Source: JALZCH01 sp036400075
GTDB lineage: Bacteria > Acidobacteriota > Blastocatellia > Pyrinomonadales > Pyrinomonadaceae
Length of the DNA: 64,000 nt
Assembly (NCBI GenBank): GCA_036400075.1
Contig: DASWLV010000173.1
Span: 5,585 to 69,584 of the forward strand
Reading direction: 5' to 3'
The position numbers and the translations under genes are program-made. The notes beneath the pieces are model-generated. The model saw only the letters and a program-made list of their open reading frames with translations, did not search any database and was not told the DNA's origin. Below, piece after piece: positions 33,969 to 42,362 of this stretch (positions within the stretch are counted from its first letter, which is position 1; each line of letters begins with the position of its first letter).

Positions 33969-34285
33969 TAGGCGTTTCCTCCCTGCACTGAAAGCACAAG
34001 CAGCGTATCGTCAGCGAAATGATAGCTGGCAAGCGGTCTTTCGGGTTCAAGTTGCGTCGTGTCGTGCAGTAGCACGTATTTGTTGTCGTTTTCCGTGAAC
34101 TTGAAAACTTCACGAGCATCGGCGATGACCTGCGAGATTTTCGTTGAAATCTGATAAACGGGACGCTTATCTGCATTTTTCGGCGAGGTTTTGCTCCATA
34201 ACCCGCGCGGAGTTTGGATTTGCAGCGCGACTCGCGGTTGATTGCCTTTATCTTTGTCTTCTTTTTCTTTTAACGTTTCCATCAT
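33968..34285 (-). CDS. Ubiquitin-like protein with Gly-Gly-Asn-Ala tail
   Basis: 105 aa. A charged N-terminal tail (about 1-17) leads to one beta-grasp domain that ends LLVLSVQGGNA. The Gly-Gly at 102-103 followed by two residues is a precursor form needing cleavage by the neighbouring JAB before E1 activation. Described BilA proteins have two Ubl domains; this one has only one, so it is a Bil-like variant or another prokaryotic Ubl system. It heads a tightly overlapping four-gene unit, and a terminator lies between it and the upstream helicase gene. Confidence 0.8.
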   Translation of the reverse strand: MMETLKEKEDKDKGNQPRVALQIQTPRGLWSKTSPKNADKRPVYQISTKISQVIADAREVFKFTENDNKYVLLHDTTQLEPERPLASYHFADDTLLVLSVQGGNA

Positions 34286-34299
34286 TGTTTTCGACCTTT

Positions 34300-34339
34300 A
34301 AAATAAAAAAATGTAGAGGCACTGTTTCTACCTCTACAT
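34300..34339 (-). terminator. Terminator between helicase and Ubl genes
   Basis: On the minus strand the stem ATGTAGAGG/CCTCTACAT (34339-34331 with 34319-34311) is followed by TTTTTTATTTT. It should end or attenuate transcription from the helicase operon before the Ubl operon. Confidence 0.75.
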
Positions 34340-34385
34340 CTATATACGGACACAAATTTGCTGATGTGCGCTACATTTTGTATTT

Positions 34386-37300
34386 TTATTCGATAGCTTC
34401 CATCCAATGCGGACAAGGAACTCGGCACCCACATTTTGTGTCGCAAAAAAATTCGTTTATTGAAGCTTCAAAATTCCCGCCCGAGAAAGCCCTCAGCCGT
34501 TTTTCCGCCCAAGCAGCGTCTTCATTCATCGTTTCGGCGTTTCGATTCCACTTGTATCTGTAAATTTTCCCGTCTTCGCCGGAAAAAATCCAAGGTTGCA
34601 ACTTAGGATCAATCTTCCGTAGCAAAACAAATGGCATTCGCTTGCTGGTCGTGCTTTCTAGATTGCTCCAAGCAAGCTCTCCGCTTTTTGCCTCGCCGAA
34701 AGATTCGGGGCGAAAAAGTATGGCGTGGGTTTGTTTGTTCTCATCTCTGAAATGAGCAATCAAATCTAAGCGCAGCGGCAATAATTCCTCGTCGCTTTCT
34801 CCAATGACGTTTTCTATTTCAATAAACTCTACAGCGCGAGGCTGAGGAACGCACTCCTCGGCGAGCCGTCCGGCGTAATTGATTCCACGGCGATTGTATG
34901 CAGCATAATGCGGATGGCTGAGAACTTCGTCGTCCGAAAACGATGCCTTAAACATTGCTTCAGCTTCAGTTATGGTCACTTTTTGATTGCTTTCGTGCGT
35001 TAGGCGAATGATTTTTTCCAGGGACGTGCGAACCGCAACGAAAAAGCGCGGATAAAGTGGTTTAACGAGCGTTGGAAATCTTGCACCGTAAAATTCTTCC
35101 AGATAAATGAGAATTCCGCATTTGCCTTTACTAAGACTCGACGAGGCAAGTTTTTTGTTCGACTGTTTTTTACCCCAAATTGGATTTAATACTACCGTTT
35201 CCTTCTCGGAGCCTGCGGATGGTAACTTCTCTACCTGAATACCGTGAACTTGTTGCCATTTTTCTAAAAGGGGCGTAATGGTTCTTTTCGGTGTTTTCGC
35301 ATACGAAATGAACAAAGCTCGTTGCGCGCGGGTTACGCCGACGAAAAATAACGCATTGGCTTGGGCAATATCCTCATTTTTTTTTGGCTCGAAACGGGGC
35401 GGCAACCAATTCGTATCTTTAGCGAGCGAAAGAGTTTGCCCCGCAAGAATGACGCACGGAAATTCCAGCCCTTTGCTGGCGTGGCAAGTCATCACCTGAA
35501 CGGCATTAGTTGCGGGACGTGGTGCCACCAAATTTGGCTTGCCTGAAGAAAGGTTGTTTCGGAAATATTGTCCAAATCCGATGCGCGACTCTTTAGGCGA
35601 AGTTTCGGGGTGGGAATAACGATAGCCAACCGCCCAGGAAAGAGTAGTCAGAATTTCGCTTAAAGCCAGCGAACGTTTGGCTTCGTCTTTCTCATTGAGT
35701 ATCGAGCGCAAATAACTGCTGCCATCGAATAAAAAAGCGCAAATCACGGAAAATGCGTCGCCCGAATATTCCAATTCGCTCAAACAAACATCCAGCAACG
35801 CGACCTCTTGCACTAGTTCTTTGATTTCATCAGAAGGTTGCTGAACGTCTGTTTCGCTTAAATATTCAACCGCCGCATTTAAAACCGTTTTTTTAAATCT
35901 ATCTTTTCCGAGCGCATAAACGATTTTTGGTAGCGAAGCCAAGCGCCCATCCAAATATGTCGCTACAGCTGCTAAATCGCCAGCCGCACCTTCTGGAGTA
36001 ATCAATCCGGTGGTCGTCGCTTTAATGCCGCGGCGACCGAGCGCGAGAGAGATATTACGCACGTCTTTGTTGCGTCTGGCGAGAACAGCAATATCTTGCG
36101 GTTTGACTCCCTGCTTCAGCCAGCTTTTCACCTGCTGGGCAATGGCTTCGTATTCAGCGGTGTCCGAATCGGCTTGAGCGACTCTGATAACAGGTTTTTC
36201 GCCTTCCAGTGAAACGGTTTCCGTTCCTTTTGTCCATCGTTTGGAAAATGCCGCAGTCGCCTTTTCGAGTACAGGGCATTCCATCAGTTCCGCAAGTTGA
36301 TTAGCAACCTCAATAATTTCATCGCACGAGCGATAATTTGTTCCTAGTTCAAAAATTTTCGCTTTTTCGAAATCGTCTGGGAAGCTGCTGACGTTTTCCT
36401 TTGCTGCGCCACAGAAAAGGTAAATCGCTTGACGCATATCGCCAACGACCCAGGGCGGATTTCCGCTGCCGCAGATTTTGCCCAAAAGCGCTGCGACAGC
36501 CCGACTGACATCTTGATATTCGTCAACCATTACCCACTTATATTTAGCTCGTATAGCTTTGACCAGCTCGGAATTGTTTTCCAGGAATTCAAGCGGTAGA
36601 TTGATTAGATCGGCGAAATCAACGGTTGCGAGGTTTGTTTTAGCTTCTTCGTATGCGCGAAACAGCTTCAAAAACTCCGTTGTTTTTCTCTGTTCTGAGG
36701 ATTTGACTGGTTCTTCAACCTCCCAATTTTTTATTTCTGCTTCAAGAATATCTGGGCTGATTCGGCGTTCTTTTAACCAACAAATCTGACGTACAGCATT
36801 GCGGGCTGTTTCTTCCGGTTTTTTCAAGTTGAAAATAGAATCGCATTCGATTTTACCAAGCAGATCTAGAATCAACTCTTCTTGCCTAGATTCATCGAGA
36901 ATCTGGAAATCTTCGCTAAGAGGCGATTCCCAGCCGAGAAGTTGTGAGTGTCCAAAGCCGTGAAAAGTCGTAATCTCCATTTCTTCAGCAACTTCCGCTC
37001 CAAATTCTTCTTCGATGCGGCTGCGCAATTCATCCGCCGCTTCATTGCTAAATGTGAGAACGAGCATTTCATACGGTTTAGCTTCTATCGGCTTTCGCAG
37101 AAGATACTTCATTCTCATAATCAAAGTTGCGGTTTTGCCTGTTCCGGGTCCTGCGTTGACAAGCGCCGGGGTTCCGGTATGCGTTGCCGCTTCAATCTGG
37201 CTTGTGTCCTCTGTTTTCGGAGCCTCATCCTTTATATTCTCAACAACATCCATCAGCAGTTTTTCGTAAAGTCCTTCAGATAATCGAGCTTTAACGAAAG

Positions 37301-37793
37301 ACTCAGTAAATCCGTATTTTTCGGCGAGAGTCCTAGACGTAGCAGAGTCGTCAGTCTCCCATTCGCCAAATAATTCTTCTGCTGGACAGACGAATTCATT
37401 GGCGAAAGCGTCTGCTTCTATTTCTTCGCGCGAAAAACGGTTGTACCTTGCCAGAGCCGGCGCGCCGGTATTGAGGTACGGCGACAGTGGATCAACCCGG
37501 GCGACTATATCCGTCAGCCTTTTATGTCTATCGAGATGACCCAGCTCATGGGCGACAACAAGCAGTCGCTCTATAGGATTTTTATCAAGAGCCTCATCAT
37601 ATTCCAGCGTTCGCTCCGAAACCGATAATTCCGCTTGGTTTTCGCCCAACTCATAAGATGGAACGGCGCGAACACGAATTTGATGTTTTTCAAAAACGTA
37701 TTTGCAAATGCCCTGAAACAAATCTTCGCTTTGCGAAGCAATGAGAGAACGCAATTCACGGGCAGCTTTTTTTACGTTTTTGAGAGACTTCAT
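34386..37793 (-). CDS. ImmA/IrrE metallopeptidase fused to UvrD-type helicase
   Basis: 1135 aa. Residues 1-190 form an ImmA/IrrE zincin: VVAHELGHLDRH (about 75) and the third-ligand block EEIEADAFANEF (about 128). Then comes a superfamily 1 helicase with NAGPGTGKTATLI (about 211), VDEYQDVS, VVGDMRQAIYLF, LGTNYRSCDEI, TCHASKGLEFPCVILAG and FFVGVTRAQRALF. The tail has LRLDLIAHF and a cysteine set FFCDTKCGCRVPC, which may be a nuclease-like or iron-sulphur/zinc domain. The start shares its A with the upstream stop (TAATG), so it is translationally coupled to the DUF2442 gene. A stress- or phage-sensing protease-helicase is a reasonable inference. Confidence 0.88.
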   Translation of the reverse strand: MKSLKNVKKAARELRSLIASQSEDLFQGICKYVFEKHQIRVRAVPSYELGENQAELSVSERTLEYDEALDKNPIERLLVVAHELGHLDRHKRLTDIVARVDPLSPYLNTGAPALARYNRFSREEIEADAFANEFVCPAEELFGEWETDDSATSRTLAEKYGFTESFVKARLSEGLYEKLLMDVVENIKDEAPKTEDTSQIEAATHTGTPALVNAGPGTGKTATLIMRMKYLLRKPIEAKPYEMLVLTFSNEAADELRSRIEEEFGAEVAEEMEITTFHGFGHSQLLGWESPLSEDFQILDESRQEELILDLLGKIECDSIFNLKKPEETARNAVRQICWLKERRISPDILEAEIKNWEVEEPVKSSEQRKTTEFLKLFRAYEEAKTNLATVDFADLINLPLEFLENNSELVKAIRAKYKWVMVDEYQDVSRAVAALLGKICGSGNPPWVVGDMRQAIYLFCGAAKENVSSFPDDFEKAKIFELGTNYRSCDEIIEVANQLAELMECPVLEKATAAFSKRWTKGTETVSLEGEKPVIRVAQADSDTAEYEAIAQQVKSWLKQGVKPQDIAVLARRNKDVRNISLALGRRGIKATTTGLITPEGAAGDLAAVATYLDGRLASLPKIVYALGKDRFKKTVLNAAVEYLSETDVQQPSDEIKELVQEVALLDVCLSELEYSGDAFSVICAFLFDGSSYLRSILNEKDEAKRSLALSEILTTLSWAVGYRYSHPETSPKESRIGFGQYFRNNLSSGKPNLVAPRPATNAVQVMTCHASKGLEFPCVILAGQTLSLAKDTNWLPPRFEPKKNEDIAQANALFFVGVTRAQRALFISYAKTPKRTITPLLEKWQQVHGIQVEKLPSAGSEKETVVLNPIWGKKQSNKKLASSSLSKGKCGILIYLEEFYGARFPTLVKPLYPRFFVAVRTSLEKIIRLTHESNQKVTITEAEAMFKASFSDDEVLSHPHYAAYNRRGINYAGRLAEECVPQPRAVEFIEIENVIGESDEELLPLRLDLIAHFRDENKQTHAILFRPESFGEAKSGELAWSNLESTTSKRMPFVLLRKIDPKLQPWIFSGEDGKIYRYKWNRNAETMNEDAAWAEKRLRAFSGGNFEASINEFFCDTKCGCRVPCPHWMEAIE

Positions 37794-38854
37794 TAATTTT
37801 CCTCGTCGTGGCTGAGTTTAATCCAATAGTCTTTTTCTTCATTGCTCATTTTGCTAACCGGTATTTGCTCGATTAATTCTTTGAACTGTTCGGTGACGGA
37901 TTTTGACACTAAACTCTTTTTCTTTACGCCGCGCTTTGCCGCTCTTTGAATTTGGAAATTCAACGCTTCTTCGCCTTCGCTTTCTTCGATACCAATGCGT
38001 TTCCCGCGTTTGATAATTTCGCGGCGGATTGGACGCAATTTGTTCGAAGGCTGGCGTTGTGTGAATTTTATAACCAAAGCAGGAACGCCCATCCTTTTTT
38101 CTATTTCTTCAACCTCCAAGCCTGTCTGCTTTTGAGCCAACCCGATATATCCCAGCGGTTGAGACAGTTGATTCGTTTTATGTCGTTCTTCATTCTGGTT
38201 TTCGTTTTCGGATAATTGTGCCTCGCTCTCCGTCGACTGAATGGGTGTGGCTTTTAGCGTTTGATTGCGTTGTTCGCGGGCAATTTCCCGTGCAATTTCA
38301 AAACCTTCGCTTTGCAACCAATCCTTTATCTTTTCAGCCGATTGCCGAAATCCTTCCGACTCTGGGGCGGCTAATTCCGATTCAACTAAAAGGGCAAAAA
38401 AATCATACAAATCCGCCGAGTATTGCGGATATTCGGCTGCTATGAGTTCAACTAACGTCGCGTCGCGTCGCACACCCCAGGCAACTTCGATTTGAGCGCA
38501 AAGGCTTTCAAACAATTCGGTGCTAATCGGAAGGTAAATTCTGTTGTCATCTACAGGTCCGAAAATTCCTTGCAAAAGAGCCGGAACGCTCAAATCTTCA
38601 TCAAGGCTTTCCCAATGCAAACCTGCTCCAGAGGGCGAAATTTCGATATTCGCTAAATCAGAAGGAGAAGCCATGCGCAACCCGGGAACCCATTCCGGCG
38701 AAAAAGAAAAGTTTTCTCCATTCCTCAAGCGAACAATAATTCGCTTTTTGCGTGAATCATAATAGGCTGACTCGGCGCGAGGCTCACTTTGATTAGCCTG
38801 CTCTCCAGCTCTTTTTGCATGTTCATATTGTTCTTCAAATGTTCTGCTGATCAT
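37793..38854 (-). CDS. DUF2442-containing protein
   Basis: 353 aa from ATG 38854 (GGGGAGAAA upstream; an earlier TTG at 38875 is discarded). Residues about 30-90 resemble DUF2442: AYYDSRKKRIIVRLRNG, FSFSPEWVPGL, LANIEISPSG. The rest is helical and charged, with a basic C-terminal region (about 265-300). It overlaps the DUF4160 gene by 20 bases and is coupled to the helicase by TAATG. DUF4160 and DUF2442 genes commonly sit side by side; the fusion to a long C-terminal part is less usual. Molecular function unknown. Confidence 0.6.
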   Translation of the reverse strand: MISRTFEEQYEHAKRAGEQANQSEPRAESAYYDSRKKRIIVRLRNGENFSFSPEWVPGLRMASPSDLANIEISPSGAGLHWESLDEDLSVPALLQGIFGPVDDNRIYLPISTELFESLCAQIEVAWGVRRDATLVELIAAEYPQYSADLYDFFALLVESELAAPESEGFRQSAEKIKDWLQSEGFEIAREIAREQRNQTLKATPIQSTESEAQLSENENQNEERHKTNQLSQPLGYIGLAQKQTGLEVEEIEKRMGVPALVIKFTQRQPSNKLRPIRREIIKRGKRIGIEESEGEEALNFQIQRAAKRGVKKKSLVSKSVTEQFKELIEQIPVSKMSNEEKDYWIKLSHDEEN

Positions 38855-39089
38855 ATCTTTCTCCCCATTTTTCAAGCAGAAATTTCTGCTGTTTTTTCAC
38901 AATCTCAAATGCCCTTCTAATTTCGTTTTTTTTCATTGGAGAGAGTACTTTATAAGTCGGTTCTTCAGATTCGGTTCCTAAAATAAACCTTAACTCGCCT
39001 CCTGCCTTGCTAACGTGCATGTGAGGAGGCTCGTGTTCATTGGAGTGATAAAAAAATCTGAATCCGTCTTGTTGCAAAACTGTTGGCAT
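38835..39089 (-). CDS. DUF4160 protein
   Basis: 84 aa from ATG 39089 (a TTG at 39095 is also in frame). The family signature is clear: MPTVLQQDGFRFFYHSNEH, EPPHMHVSKAGGE, and a lysine-rich helix near the end. DUF4160 proteins are small, usually paired with DUF2442, and are suspected to be antitoxin-like or regulatory; that is not proven. It is second in the sigma-like/DUF4160/DUF2442/helicase operon. Confidence 0.8.
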   Translation of the reverse strand: MPTVLQQDGFRFFYHSNEHEPPHMHVSKAGGELRFILGTESEEPTYKVLSPMKKNEIRRAFEIVKKQQKFLLEKWGERYDQQNI

Positions 39090-39124
39090 CTTCAACTGTT
39101 AAAAATCCTTTAATTGGTATTTAC

Positions 39125-39970
39125 TTAATCCTTCAAAAATTTACGTAACCATTCGGTTTCGATTTCTTGTTCACGCTGCGTCAACAAAGCTGCCGCTAAC
39201 CTAGCTTTAGCAGTTCTCCATGCTCTAGACACTTGAAATCGGCTTAATCCAAGCTGCGTGGTCAAAGGCGGTTTTCCGCCTGTTGAAGTTCCGACTGAAA
39301 TAGGCGATGGATCGTCGCCAAATTGATCTTCGGCAACATAACGAATCACCGGCTCCACAATCTCGCTCGCTGTTTTCCGAATAAAATTTTCAAGCCAGAG
39401 CAATTTAGTTGGTTCGAAGCGAGTATGCCAAGGCGCAGATTGCCCTGTGGTCTCCTCCGCCGGATCAAAAACCTCGCCAGTTTCTTCGTCGATTGTTGGT
39501 TCGACACGCTTGCCTCTTAGTTTTTCACCGCGTCGACCGTTCAAATTTCGCCAAGCATCCTGAAATCGTTGTCTGCAAAATAAGACCCAAGCCTGCTCTG
39601 CCAATTCGCCGCGTTCAGTCGGCAATGTTTTTACTATTTCGGCAATTGTTTCTTGAATTAGATCCTCTTTGTCATATCTGTATTGCCCTTCTGCCACCAT
39701 TTTGCTTGCCAATAGGCGAATCGCCGATAAGTAATTGTATTTTTTGCTGCTGACAAGCCGAGCTAATGTTGCGTCAGCGGCATCGCTTCCCGAAACTAAT
39801 AATTGCCGATAAGCACGGACCAACACCTGAGCTGGCAACTCGCTTATTGAAGCTCTTTCAAGTAGCTCCAAATACTCAGGCGAATCAAGTGGCGGCAGCG
39901 CGGAAAATATTTCGTTGTAAATGTCCCCTGTCGAATTTGTTGTTCGCACAGACGATTTTTCATTACTCAT
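39125..39970 (-). CDS. Sigma-70-like regulator heading the operon
   Basis: 281 aa. Residues about 85-125 resemble sigma region 2 (YRYDKEDLIQETIAEIVK, then WVLFCRQRFQDAWR). The C-terminal part has a helix-turn-helix-like segment LTTQLGLSRFQVSRAWRTAKARL (about 240-262), like region 4. The middle carries a low-complexity acidic insert. It is the first gene of the minus-strand operon, starting about 210 bases inside attR, so it may drive its own operon. It could also be a non-sigma DNA-binding protein; the promoter-binding residues are not clear. Confidence 0.55.
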   Translation of the reverse strand: MSNEKSSVRTTNSTGDIYNEIFSALPPLDSPEYLELLERASISELPAQVLVRAYRQLLVSGSDAADATLARLVSSKKYNYLSAIRLLASKMVAEGQYRYDKEDLIQETIAEIVKTLPTERGELAEQAWVLFCRQRFQDAWRNLNGRRGEKLRGKRVEPTIDEETGEVFDPAEETTGQSAPWHTRFEPTKLLWLENFIRKTASEIVEPVIRYVAEDQFGDDPSPISVGTSTGGKPPLTTQLGLSRFQVSRAWRTAKARLAAALLTQREQEIETEWLRKFLKD

Positions 39971-40093
39971 AGATCACTGATTTTGAACTAGGCGTTCGCA
40001 ACTAAATCTGCTTCCGCATTTTGTTTAACGGACAGAGTTTTAGAAATGTGCGGAAAATTTGACTATGATTTTAATTATTTAAGACTAGAAAAC

Positions 40094-40139
40094 AAAAAGT
40101 GTGATGAGTTACTACATTTTTAACTACATCACACTTTTT
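40094..40139. repeat. End-type repeat, copy 3, inside a hairpin near attR
   Basis: Arms AAAAAGTGTGATG (40094-40106) and CATCACACTTTTT (40127-40139) form a terminator-like hairpin. Its loop and right arm hold the tandem ACTACATTTTTAACTACAT (40111-40129), related to the repeats at 12386 and 19471. It lies about 40-80 bases inside attR. Confidence 0.65.
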
Positions 40140-40177
40140 ATATAAGCTCAGAGTAACTCTAAGTTATTGATAATAAA

Positions 40178-40222
40178 GATGCACCCGGCACGACTCGAAC
40201 GTGCGACCTTTTGATTCGTAGT
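40178..40222 (-). repeat. attR: 45-bp direct repeat in the tRNA gene
   Basis: Identical to 12235-12279. It covers the 3' half of tRNA-Arg from the anticodon loop outward. The intact tRNA here is made of the chromosomal 5' half and the element-borne 3' half. Confidence 0.9.
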
Positions 40223-40253
40223 CAAACGCTCTATCCAACTGAGCTACGGGTGC
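40180..40253 (-). tRNA. tRNA-Arg (ACG)
   Basis: A 74-base cloverleaf on the minus strand. Acceptor GCACCCG/CGGGTGC plus discriminator A, D arm GCTC/GAGC, anticodon stem TTTGA/TCAAA with loop CTACGAA (anticodon ACG), T arm GCACG-TTCGAGT-CGTGC. CCA is not encoded. Its 3' half is duplicated at 12235-12279, showing use as an integration target. Confidence 0.97.
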
Positions 40254-40716
40254 GCGTTAGAACGAAATAAAAGATTACGTTTCCACTTCGTTTGTGTCAA
40301 GTGTCTTAGGCTTTTGGGAGTAGCTAAAAGAGCGTTGTTAAGGTAATTTTTGCAAATGCAAAAGTGTGCTTTCTTGCTACAGGTATAAAAACAAATCAAA
40401 TCCGGCAGTGGCTAAAAGTCTTACAAGGAAACATTTTTGATGTATCAGGATTTGAGTTATTAGGGCAATCACAAAATGCTCAGGGATAAAGCCAGTGTTT
40501 TTTTCATTGTGTCCTTAATTTTCTTGGATACAATGAAGGATATATTAAACTAAAAAGCACACCTTATTGAGATGTGCCTTGATGTGTAAGCTACTGGTTC
40601 TATTAAGCGGCGGCTGACCGGAGCAGGTTTGAATTCCCACGCTCTAACCATCTGAGACACCCAGCCGCATTAAAAACGTCAGGTTTAAGGTTCCGTTCAA
40701 ACTATTGTTCTGGGAT
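40254..40716. other. Spacer with a tRNA-like fragment, no gene
   Basis: No coding gene. At about 40608-40668 the minus strand carries GCGGCTG at one end and CAGCCGC at the other, with a D-arm-like TCTCAGATGGTTAGAGC and a TTCAAAC loop between them. There is no anticodon arm. It is a decayed tRNA or a chance hairpin. A stem CATTGTGTCC/GGATACAATG lies near 40506-40536. Confidence 0.35.
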
Positions 40717-41079
40717 TTATGACAGATACTGCGAAAGTATCGGTTTCAAATCTTCCATATCAACTGGTTTGCGGACGACCATATTTGCTCCGGCTTGAAT
40801 GGCTTCGTTGCGATATTTTTCGCTGTGCGCGGTGACGCAGACCACCGGCACATCGGACGATTCCTCCATTTCCCTAATAACCCTGGTTGCCGTTACGCCG
40901 TCCATAATCGGCAAGGCTAAATCCATCAAAATTAAATCCGGTCGGTCTTTTTTAACGCATTCGATAGCTTCGCGTCCATCGGTCGCCTCGACCACACGAT
41001 GACCTAACATTTGCAGCATAAATTTAATTAAATAGCGCGCGTCATCGTAATCTTCAACTACAAGAATCGTCTTCGGCAT
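40717..41079 (-). CDS. Stand-alone CheY-like response regulator
   Basis: 120 aa, receiver domain only. It has the acidic pair in VVEDYDDAR, the phospho-acceptor Asp in LILMDLALPIMDG, Thr in VVCVTAHS and Lys in VVRKPVDM. No output domain is attached, so it works by protein contact, as in phosphorelays. No histidine kinase is adjacent. It is chromosomal and lies just beyond the tRNA-Arg. Confidence 0.92.
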   Translation of the reverse strand: MPKTILVVEDYDDARYLIKFMLQMLGHRVVEATDGREAIECVKKDRPDLILMDLALPIMDGVTATRVIREMEESSDVPVVCVTAHSEKYRNEAIQAGANMVVRKPVDMEDLKPILSQYLS

Positions 41080-41227
41080 ATCGTTCGTGTAAGCAAATCA
41101 ATAAAATTTAAAACATCTCTTTCCGGCAAAATAGCATAACACAAAATTTAAAAAGCGTTCACGCTCTTTTTTCGGCTCGATATTTGGTATGGTTTAAATT
41201 ATACATTTATTCCGAGAGGTTTAGGAA

Positions 41228-42211
41228 ATGCTCGATATAGTTCAACGCCCGCGCCGTCTTCGCCGCACCGCCGCGCTGCGCTCGCTCGTGCAGGAAACCC
41301 GTCTCGCGGCGGAGGATTTCATTTTGCCGCTTTTTGTTTGCGCCGGAAAAAGCGTTCGGCGCGCCGTTTCTTCAATGCCCGGCGTTTTTAATTTATCGGT
41401 TGACGAAGCCGTTCGCGAGACGGAGGCGGCATTCGCAGAAGGAATCAAAGCCGTCATTTTATTCGGTTTGCCGGAGACAAAGGATGTTGAAGGGACTGGC
41501 GCATTTGACGAAAACGGAGTTGTGCAGCAAGCCGCGCGCGCCATTAAAAGAGCGGTGCCGGAAATGATTGTCGTCGCTGATTGCTGTTTATGCGAATACA
41601 CTGCGCATGGTCATTGCGGCGCGATTGACGAATCGGGCGAAGTTTTAAACGATCAAACTTTGCGGCTGCTCGCAAATACGGCTGTCAGCCAGGCGCAAGC
41701 CGGAGCCGACATTATTGCGCCTTCGGCGATGATGGACGGACAGGTTGCGGCGATCCGCCGGGCGCTTGACGAAAGCAGCTTCGCGCATATTCCGATAATG
41801 TCTTACGCCGTCAAATTCGCATCCGCCTTTTACGGACCGTTCCGCGAAGCCGCCGACAGCGCGCCCGCATTCGGCGACCGCAGGGCTTATCAAATGGATG
41901 CGGCGAATTTCCGCGAAGCGATGCGCGAAGCCGCGCTCGATGCGGCGGAAGGCGCGGATTTTTTGATGGTCAAACCTGCGACGGCGTATCTCGATCTGGT
42001 TTACGCTTTGCGGCAAAAATACGACTTGCCGATTGCGGCTTATCATGTTTCGGGCGAATACGCGATGATTAAAGCGGCGGCAGAAAGAGGTTGGATTGAT
42101 GAAAAACGAGTGATGCTCGAAACTCTGACCGCGATAAAGCGCGCCGGAGCCGATTTAATCATTACTTATTTCGCCTGCGAAGCCGCCCGCGCTTTAAACG
42201 AAAAAAGCTGA
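41228..42211 (+). CDS. hemB: Porphobilinogen synthase (delta-aminolevulinate dehydratase)
   Basis: 327 aa. It condenses two 5-aminolevulinate molecules to porphobilinogen in haem synthesis. The two Schiff-base lysines are visible in SYAVKFASAFYGPFR and FLMVKPATAYL. The metal loop VADCCLCEYTAHGHCG has three cysteines, the zinc-dependent form. The start ATG follows a purine-rich site. Length and motifs are normal, so this is a housekeeping anchor for the chromosome to the right of the island. Confidence 0.97.
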   Translation: MLDIVQRPRRLRRTAALRSLVQETRLAAEDFILPLFVCAGKSVRRAVSSMPGVFNLSVDEAVRETEAAFAEGIKAVILFGLPETKDVEGTGAFDENGVVQQAARAIKRAVPEMIVVADCCLCEYTAHGHCGAIDESGEVLNDQTLRLLANTAVSQAQAGADIIAPSAMMDGQVAAIRRALDESSFAHIPIMSYAVKFASAFYGPFREAADSAPAFGDRRAYQMDAANFREAMREAALDAAEGADFLMVKPATAYLDLVYALRQKYDLPIAAYHVSGEYAMIKAAAERGWIDEKRVMLETLTAIKRAGADLIITYFACEAARALNEKS

Positions 42212-42362
42212 CACGGGCTTTTCTGAATAAAAGATATTTCAATAATACTAAGGAATACTTAGAACACTGGTTGAATTGTTAGAAAGAGGACAATTTAGAC
42301 AGTCTTGGCTGACAACTCGATTCGTTGATTTTAAATCAGAAGATTGAGGTCTTAGGAAAATT

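Noticed and set aside
12235..40222. Integrative conjugative element or prophage
   Set aside because: No relaxase, coupling protein, type IV secretion, capsid, portal, terminase or tail gene is visible in the segment (the T6SS lies outside it).
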